This document shows, piece after piece, positions 59,322 through 64,000 of a stretch of DNA of 64,000 bases. The stretch's first letter is position 1. Each line of letters begins with the position of its first letter. Location: contig JAFLEF010000024.1 of the NCBI GenBank assembly GCA_017309115.1, positions 40,114-104,113 of the forward strand, in the 5' to 3' direction. Source of the stretch: Verrucomicrobiota bacterium. GTDB lineage: Bacteria; Verrucomicrobiota; Verrucomicrobiia; Limisphaerales; UBA9464. Under the pieces are notes generated by a model. The model ran no database searches. It was not told the origin of the DNA and saw only the letters and a program-made list of their open reading frames with translations. A program made the position numbers and the translations under genes.

Positions 59322-60491
59322 ATGATTGCCCTGTCACTCCTTCGAGCCGCCGTCCCGCTGCTGGGCGGAATTTTCACGGTCCTGCTGGTTGGAGTCGTCC
59401 AAGCTGTTGACGTTCCCCGAAAGACCCCGGAAGGCTTCGCTGTACCGCAGCCAGGCACGCGGTTCACTTTCCCCAGGGATCACGGCAATCATCCGGACTT
59501 CGCCCTGGAATGGTGGTATCTCACCGGGCATTTGTTCGAAACCAACGGCGCCCGGTACGGATTCCAAGCCACCTTCTTCCGCCGCGCCAGTCCGCGCAGC
59601 ACCGCCCCCAGCGCGGCGACCCAGGGCTTCGGAGATGATCAACTCTACCTCGCCCACATGGCGCTGCTGGACGCTCAGACCGGCGAGTTTCGACATCAGG
59701 AGCGGCTAAATCGCGCCGGCTGGGATGCCGAGGCGTCCCTCCAAACGCTGGACGTGAAGAACGGCAACTGGTCGCTGCGCTTGGCTCCACCCGCCTCGGG
59801 ATCCGCCGAACCCACGTTGCAACTGGAAGGTGGCATTCGCGCCGAAGCCGCTTTTTCGCTCACCCTGACCCCCGCCAAACCCCTGGTGATCTTCGGCACC
59901 AACGGCGTTTCCCGAAAGGCGGCCGAACCCACCGCCGCCAGTCATTATCTGACGTTTACCCGACTGAAGGTGGCAGGTTCGCTCACCTGGCAGGGAAAGG
60001 TCCGGGAGGTGACCGGCGAGGCTTGGATGGATCACGAGTTCAGCTCGAGTCAGCTCGGCGCGGGTCAGGTGGGCTGGGATTGGGCGAGCGTGCAGCTGCG
60101 GGATGGCCGGGAACTGATGGCGTATCGGATGCGGCGTCAGGACGGTACCACGGATCCCTTTTCCACTCTGGCCTGGATTGACCGTCAGGGAAGGGTGCAG
60201 CACTTCGGACCGAGCGAGTATTCCTGGGAGCCCCGGGGCGTTTGGAAGAGCCCAGCATCTGGTGCCGAGTATCCGGCCGCGATCCGCCTCCGCCTAAAGG
60301 ATCCGGAGACGGGTCGGGAACGCACCTTGGACCTGCAACCTTTGGCCCCCGCCCAGGAGCTGAATGGAGCGATTGGAGGCATTCCGTATTGGGAAGGCGC
60401 GTGCCGGGTCTTGGACGAACAGGGGCAGGAAATTGGTCAGGCCTTCCTCGAAATGACCGGGTACGCCGCCACCATGCAGGGACGGCTGTAA
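59322..60491 (+). CDS. Secreted lipocalin-like/CrtC-type protein (AttH-like)
   Basis: 389 residues from the ATG at 59322, six bp after the permease stop; AGGAGGAAT just upstream is a good SD. Signal peptide L-L-G-G-I-F-T-V-L-L-V-G-V-V-Q-A. The first lipocalin-like half has F-P-x-D-H-G-N-H-P-D-F-A-L-E-W-W-Y-L-T-G-H-L. The second has G-E-A-W-M-D-H-E-F-S-S and W-D-W-A-S-V-Q-L-R-D-G. That is the CrtC/AttH family (carotenoid 1,2-hydratase-like hydrolase). In this operon it is the extracytoplasmic component of the AttEFGH ABC system; its hydrolase activity is unproven. Confidence 0.92.
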   Translation: MIALSLLRAAVPLLGGIFTVLLVGVVQAVDVPRKTPEGFAVPQPGTRFTFPRDHGNHPDFALEWWYLTGHLFETNGARYGFQATFFRRASPRSTAPSAATQGFGDDQLYLAHMALLDAQTGEFRHQERLNRAGWDAEASLQTLDVKNGNWSLRLAPPASGSAEPTLQLEGGIRAEAAFSLTLTPAKPLVIFGTNGVSRKAAEPTAASHYLTFTRLKVAGSLTWQGKVREVTGEAWMDHEFSSSQLGAGQVGWDWASVQLRDGRELMAYRMRRQDGTTDPFSTLAWIDRQGRVQHFGPSEYSWEPRGVWKSPASGAEYPAAIRLRLKDPETGRERTLDLQPLAPAQELNGAIGGIPYWEGACRVLDEQGQEIGQAFLEMTGYAATMQGRL

Positions 60492-60596
60492 CTTTGGAGT
60501 ACGGTAGACTTTCTACCGTTTTCCCATGCCCCCCCGGCGTCGCCCTCCCCAAGGGCCGGGCAAGGGGTAAGCGGCAAGCGGCAAGCGGCAAGCCCC

Positions 60597-60689
60597 GGTA
60601 GGGCGAGGCTCCGCCAAGCCGTGCGCGTCACAGCGAAAAGACGCGCCACGAGTCCACTAACGAACGGCTCCGCGGAGCGTCGCCCTACC
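60597..60689 (-). repeat. 93-bp palindromic interspersed repeat, inverted copy
   Basis: Reading the minus strand reproduces the 53775 copy end to end, including GGGCGACGCTCCGCGGAGCC. GGTAGGGCGA and TCGCCCTACC are 10-bp perfect terminal inverted repeats. To its left (60564-60592) GGCAAGC-type heptamers run in tandem, and to its right lies a CCCCTTA array. It is in the 326-bp gap 60492-60817, which holds no gene. Confidence 0.8.
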
Positions 60690-60716
60690 CTTACCCCTTA
60701 CCCCTTACCCCTTACC
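60688..60716 (+). repeat. Heptanucleotide tandem repeat CCCCTTA
   Basis: Four CCCCTTA-type units in tandem (29 bp) directly abut the right end of the 93-bp palindrome. Variants CCGCTTA and CCTCTTA occur beside the other two palindrome copies (52346-52366, 53881-53910) and GGCAAGC units on the left at 60571-60592. These look like the short tandem heptamer repeats (STRR) of cyanobacteria, here tied to a palindrome family. Confidence 0.75.
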
Positions 60717-60817
60717 GATCTTTCAACTCTCAACTCCCCCTCACCCCCCGACATGGGGCTTGTCGCCTTCGCAGACCTTTCCCTACGCTGACGCAACGGT
60801 CCATATCCCCGCAGCTC

Positions 60818-62131
60818 ATGAATTCTTCTCCGCGCTTCAAATTGTTCCTGATGATGGTGCTCCAATTCTTCATTTGGGGTGCCTGGTTGCCGCTCATCTT
60901 TAGCTATCTGCCCAGCCTCGGGTTCACCCCCGGTCAGCAGTCCGCCATTCTGAACGCGTTCCCGGTGGCCTCGATCATCGGTATGTTCTTCAGCAACCAG
61001 TTCGCGGATCGGAAGTTTGCCGCGGAACGGTTCCTCGCCTTCTCCCACCTCGTGGGCGGTTTGGCGATGCTGGGCTTGGGCTTCGTCCATAGTTTTGGGC
61101 CGTTCTTCTTGCTGATGCTGATCCACTGCCTGCTGTACGTGCCGACGATTTCGATCACGAATTCGATCGCGTTCGCCAACATGAAGGACCCGCAGAAGGA
61201 ATTCGGCATCGTTCGCATGGGCGGCACGATCGGCTGGATCCTGGCCGCTTGGCCGTTCACGTTCATCCTGGTGGACTGGGCCAAGGTAGAGCAGACGAAT
61301 CCCCAGGGCCTTGTCGCCTGGATTGGGGCGGCCCTCGCCAACGGTCTGACCGGAGCGGCGCTCCAGAGCGCGACGCGCTACACCTTCATTGTCGCTGGCG
61401 TCGCTTCGCTGCTTCTGGCCGCCTACAGTTTGATCCTCCCGCACACTCCGCCGAAGCAGGGTGGCAAGTCGGACAACCTCGCCTGGCTCGAAGCGGCCAA
61501 GCTGCTCAAACATCCCTTCGTGCTGGTGTTGTGGGTGGTCACCTTCCTCGACTCGTTCGTCCACAACACGTACTTCAATTGGACCGGAACCTTCCTCGCC
61601 AGCCCGGCCGTGGGCATCCCGGGTAACTGGATCATGCCGGTCATGAGTATCGGGCAGATCGCCGAAATCCTCACGATGTTCATCCTGGGCGCGACCCTGA
61701 AGACCCTCGGTTGGCGCACTACCATGATCGTCGGTATTCTTGGCCACGCCGCTCGATTCGCCGTGTACGCACTGTTCCCGGGCCACAAGGAGCTGATCAT
61801 TCTGGTCCAGATCCTCCACGGCATCTGCTACGCCTTCTTCTTTGCCACGGTGTACATCTTCGTGGATGCGTACTTCCCGAAGGATGCGCGGTCCAGCGCC
61901 CAGGGATTGTTCAACGTGATGATTCTGGGCTTGGGCGCCTTGGTGGCCAATTCGATCTGCCCCTGGCTCATTCAAGAGGTCTTCACCAAAGCCGGCGTGA
62001 CCGACTTCCGCGGCCTGTTCCTGGTGCCGTGTTTCATCTCGTTGGTGGCCGTCGTCGCCCTCGCGCTGTTCTTCCATCCGCCCAAGACGCCGCAGCCCGA
62101 GCTCGGCGGTTCCACGGCTCCGGCCCACTGA
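60818..62131 (+). CDS. MFS transporter, nucleoside:H+ symporter (NupG-like)
   Basis: 437 residues, twelve helices. M-N-S-S-P-R-F-K-L-F-L-M-M-V-L-Q-F-F-I-W-G-A-W is the NHS-type first helix with the W-G-x-W feature; G-I-V-R-M-G-G-T-I-G-W follows helix 4 and G-I-C-Y-A-F-F-F-A-T-V-Y-I-F-V-D-A-Y-F is the later signature. These members carry nucleosides or xanthosine in enterics. In Verrucomicrobia they usually stand beside sugar-isomerase-like genes, as here, so a nucleoside or related sugar is a fair guess. Confidence 0.9.
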   Translation: MNSSPRFKLFLMMVLQFFIWGAWLPLIFSYLPSLGFTPGQQSAILNAFPVASIIGMFFSNQFADRKFAAERFLAFSHLVGGLAMLGLGFVHSFGPFFLLMLIHCLLYVPTISITNSIAFANMKDPQKEFGIVRMGGTIGWILAAWPFTFILVDWAKVEQTNPQGLVAWIGAALANGLTGAALQSATRYTFIVAGVASLLLAAYSLILPHTPPKQGGKSDNLAWLEAAKLLKHPFVLVLWVVTFLDSFVHNTYFNWTGTFLASPAVGIPGNWIMPVMSIGQIAEILTMFILGATLKTLGWRTTMIVGILGHAARFAVYALFPGHKELIILVQILHGICYAFFFATVYIFVDAYFPKDARSSAQGLFNVMILGLGALVANSICPWLIQEVFTKAGVTDFRGLFLVPCFISLVAVVALALFFHPPKTPQPELGGSTAPAH

Positions 62132-62152
62132 ACCTCGAACTACCTGACCGCC

Positions 62153-63055
62153 ATGAATCGTCGCCAATTCCTGCAACAAGGTGCGGCCGCGGCCGCGTTG
62201 GCCGCCGCCGGCTGTGCCAGCCCGAAGCCGCCCCCCGAGCCCTTCAAGGTCAGCCTCGCCGAATGGTCCCTGCACAAGGAACTGTTCGCGAAGATCATCA
62301 CCAACCAGGATTTCCCCCGGATTGCCCGAACGGACTACGGGATTGAAGCGATCGAGTTGGTCAACCAGTTCATGATGGATCAGGCCACCAACCAAGCCTA
62401 CCTCAAGGAACTCAAGCAGCGGGCCGACGATCAGGGAGTGCGGATTCTACTGATCATGTGCGATGGCGAAGGCGATTTGGGTGCGGTTGATCCCGCCCAG
62501 CGCCGTCAGGCCGTACAGAATCATTACAAGTGGGCCGATGCCACCAAGGCGCTCGGGGGCCACAGTATCCGAGTCAACGCGGCCACTGGCGGCGTGGGCA
62601 CGCCGGAGGAACAGCAGAAACGGGCCGCAGATGGCTTGGCGCAGCTGTCCGCCTATTGCGCGCCGTTGGGACTGAACTGCATTGTCGAAAACCACGGCGG
62701 ACTCAGTTCCAACGGACAGTGGCTCGCCGGCGTGATGAAATTGGTCAACCTGCCCAACTGCGGCACGCTGCCCGACTTCGGCAACTTCCAGATTTCCCCC
62801 GGCCAATGGTACGACCGCTATACCGGCGTGACTGAACTGATGCCCTTCGCCAAGGCGGTCAGCGCCAAGAGCTACGACTTCAACGAGGCGGGTTACTGCG
62901 TGGAAACGGATTATCCGCGCATGATGAAAATCGTGTTGGCGGCCGGGTACCACGGTTACGTCGGTATCGAGTACGAAGGCGACAAGCTGAGCGAAGCCGA
63001 CGGCATTCGCGCGACCAAGCTGTTGCTTGATCGGATTCGCGAAGGCGTTGCCTGA
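62153..63055 (+). CDS. Tat lipoprotein, sugar phosphate isomerase/epimerase (AP endonuclease 2 fold)
   Basis: 300 residues. N-R-R-Q-F-L-Q-Q-G-A-A-A-A-A is a twin-arginine signal ending A-A-A-G-C, a lipobox, so the mature protein is a lipid-anchored TIM barrel. W-S-L-H, V-E-N-H-G-G (metal Glu/His), L-P-D-F-G-N-F and G-I-E-Y-E-G-D (terminal Glu) are the xylose isomerase-like metal-site motifs. Expected to isomerise or epimerise a sugar in the periplasm. It is 21 bp after the transporter gene and 31 bp before the SDR gene. Confidence 0.92.
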   Translation: MNRRQFLQQGAAAAALAAAGCASPKPPPEPFKVSLAEWSLHKELFAKIITNQDFPRIARTDYGIEAIELVNQFMMDQATNQAYLKELKQRADDQGVRILLIMCDGEGDLGAVDPAQRRQAVQNHYKWADATKALGGHSIRVNAATGGVGTPEEQQKRAADGLAQLSAYCAPLGLNCIVENHGGLSSNGQWLAGVMKLVNLPNCGTLPDFGNFQISPGQWYDRYTGVTELMPFAKAVSAKSYDFNEAGYCVETDYPRMMKIVLAAGYHGYVGIEYEGDKLSEADGIRATKLLLDRIREGVA

Positions 63056-63086
63056 GCGTCCGGCCGACCCAGTTCCGCACGCCGGG

Positions 63087-63863
63087 ATGCCTATGAAACT
63101 CCGTGGGAACTGGGTCCTCTTGACCGGCGCCTCGAGCGGCTTCGGTGCTGCTGCCGCCCGGGCCTTTGGAGCCGAGGGATGTCACCTCCTCCTGGGCGCC
63201 CGGCGGGAAGACCGCTTGGCCGAGGTCGCCCAATCCGCCCGCGCCGCCGGTGCGGCTTCCGTTCAGCACCACGCCTTGGATGTGGCCTCTACCAATAGCG
63301 TCGAGGCCTTCGTGTCTTGGGTGAAGACCCTCACCGATCGGGTCCACATTCTCATCAACAACGCGGGTGGCGCGCACGGTCTGGATCCGGTTGCCACCGG
63401 TCGCGATGAGGACTGGGAAGCCATGGTTCAGTCCAATTTCCTGGGCCTGCTTCGGATGACCCGCGCCGTGTTGCCGCTGCTGCCCCGGGATGCTGGCAGC
63501 TGGATCTTGAACGTGGGCTCCATTGCCGGGCATCGCGGCTACGAAGGCGGCGCGGCTTACTGCGGTGTGAAGGCTGGCGAGCGGCTCATCACGGAGTCAC
63601 TCCGACTGGAGTTGAACGGTACCGGGATTCGCGTCGGCTCGCTGGATCCCGGCATGGCGCTCACCGAATTCTCCGATGTCCGCTTCAAGGGCGATCAGGA
63701 ACGCGCCGCCAAAGTCTACGCCGGCGTGAATCCGCTCACCGCCGAAGACGTGGCCGAAACCATGGTCTGGATGGCCTCGCGGCCCCCGCACGTCTGCATC
63801 GACGAACTGATTCTCAAGCCCACCGACCAAGCGGCGATTCACAAGGTCCATCGGCGAACTTGA
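63087..63863 (+). CDS. SDR family oxidoreductase (YdfG-like)
   Basis: 258 residues from the ATG at 63087 (alternative at 63093). L-T-G-A-S-S-G-F-G is the NADP motif, N-N-A-G-G follows near 92, then the Ser of I-L-N-V-G-S-I-A-G, Y-C-G-V-K-A (Tyr/Lys), and L-D-P-G-M-A-L-T-E-F, all in classical SDR order. The R-E-D-R after the second strand suggests NADP use. Close to serine/3-hydroxy acid dehydrogenases such as YdfG. Third gene of the likely transporter-isomerase-dehydrogenase operon. Confidence 0.92.
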   Translation: MPMKLRGNWVLLTGASSGFGAAAARAFGAEGCHLLLGARREDRLAEVAQSARAAGAASVQHHALDVASTNSVEAFVSWVKTLTDRVHILINNAGGAHGLDPVATGRDEDWEAMVQSNFLGLLRMTRAVLPLLPRDAGSWILNVGSIAGHRGYEGGAAYCGVKAGERLITESLRLELNGTGIRVGSLDPGMALTEFSDVRFKGDQERAAKVYAGVNPLTAEDVAETMVWMASRPPHVCIDELILKPTDQAAIHKVHRRT

Positions 63864-63885
63864 GGCTCCTTCCACGCCCCCCAAA

Positions 63886-63903
63886 GCGCCAGAGGGCTGG
63901 CGC
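63886..63903 (+). terminator. Hairpin after the SDR operon
   Basis: GCGCCAG-AGGG-CTGGCGC, a perfect 7-bp stem with four-base loop, starts 22 bp after the SDR stop. No T tract follows, but it ends the operon and is followed directly by the possible intron boundary. It may be a terminator or an intron target. Confidence 0.5.
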
Positions 63904-63908
63904 AGTCC

Positions 63909-64000
63909 GTGCGTTTGTGAAACTGATGAGACTAACCAGTGAAAGACTGAGTACGATGCCGACAGGGCGTCGTGTAGCTGAAGGCAACTGCGTCGCCGCA
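63909..64000 (+). ncRNA. Possible 5' end of a group II intron (cut by window end)
   Basis: GTGCG at 63909-63913 fits the group II intron 5' consensus GUGYG. The following region has short paired segments (GGCGTCG / CGTCGCC, 63966-63996) as in a domain I RNA, and no ORF. It begins 5 nt after a perfect hairpin, the kind of site used by class C introns. Only 92 bp are visible, so this is a hypothesis: no catalytic domain V or reverse transcriptase can be seen. Confidence 0.3.

Noticed and set aside
60698-62395. Minus-strand open frame of 565 codons
   Set aside because: Lies opposite the MFS transporter and isomerase genes, is strongly charged and has no domain; the plus-strand products are unmistakable.

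Overview
The window is high-GC DNA (by eye roughly 60-65 %) that reads like the chromosome of a Verrucomicrobiota bacterium, most likely Limisphaerales/Pedosphaera-like. This is inferred from gene style, not from a marker gene: PEP-CTERM and choice-of-anchor proteins, an [16 protein letters not shown] pseudopilin, sigma factors fused to membrane domains, ADOP-type permeases, Tat-exported Gfo/Idh and sugar-isomerase proteins, and many W-rich solenoid and Ig-repeat secreted proteins. No rRNA, tRNA or CRISPR array was found.

Layout. 1-5.3 kb: end of a PQQ-propeller protein, a MacB/ADOP permease, and a divergent LysR / carboxymuconolactone-decarboxylase pair. 5.4-12.4 kb: NlpC/P60-like protein, two unusual sigma factors with C-terminal membrane parts, an acyltransferase and a CIA30-like protein. 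12.8-15.8 kb: sigma factor + membrane VWA protein operon. 16.2-22.3 kb: probable metal (zinc?) locus with a COG0523 GTPase, a P1B ATPase, a Cys/His-rich protein, a pseudopilin and two choice-of-anchor M proteins; two matching 19-bp palindromes (TGCAA-N5-TTGCA) lie at this locus. 22.3-27 kb: yraN, a lipase-like hydrolase, rnhB and an Ig-like protein. 27.4-34.9 kb: a two-gene module (Fn3/Ig array + W-repeat solenoid) present twice in tandem. 35.3-38.7 kb: a small protein with two DDWSNWF motifs, then a trypsin-like/PDZ protease translationally coupled to a paralogue that has lost its catalytic residues. 38.7-51.7 kb: housekeeping genes (Gfo/Idh/MocA, mutS, PolB-type exonuclease, mqnA, an active/inactive M16 pair, asparaginase domain, EEP nuclease, lpxA, radC) and a 28-residue Lys/Ala-rich microprotein gene with a very strong Shine-Dalgarno. 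51.7-60.8 kb: SDR, modAB, ferredoxin and an AttEFGH-type ABC operon, broken up by 93-bp palindromic interspersed repeats flanked by heptanucleotide arrays. 60.8-63.9 kb: nucleoside-type MFS transporter, Tat lipoprotein sugar isomerase and SDR operon. The right edge has a perfect hairpin followed by what may be the 5' end of a group II intron.

LpxA implies a lipid A outer membrane, and MqnA implies the futalosine menaquinone route. The most unusual items are the metal locus with its shared palindromes, the microprotein, the duplicated Ig/solenoid module, the protease/pseudoprotease pair with the DDWSNWF protein, and the palindrome/heptamer repeat family.
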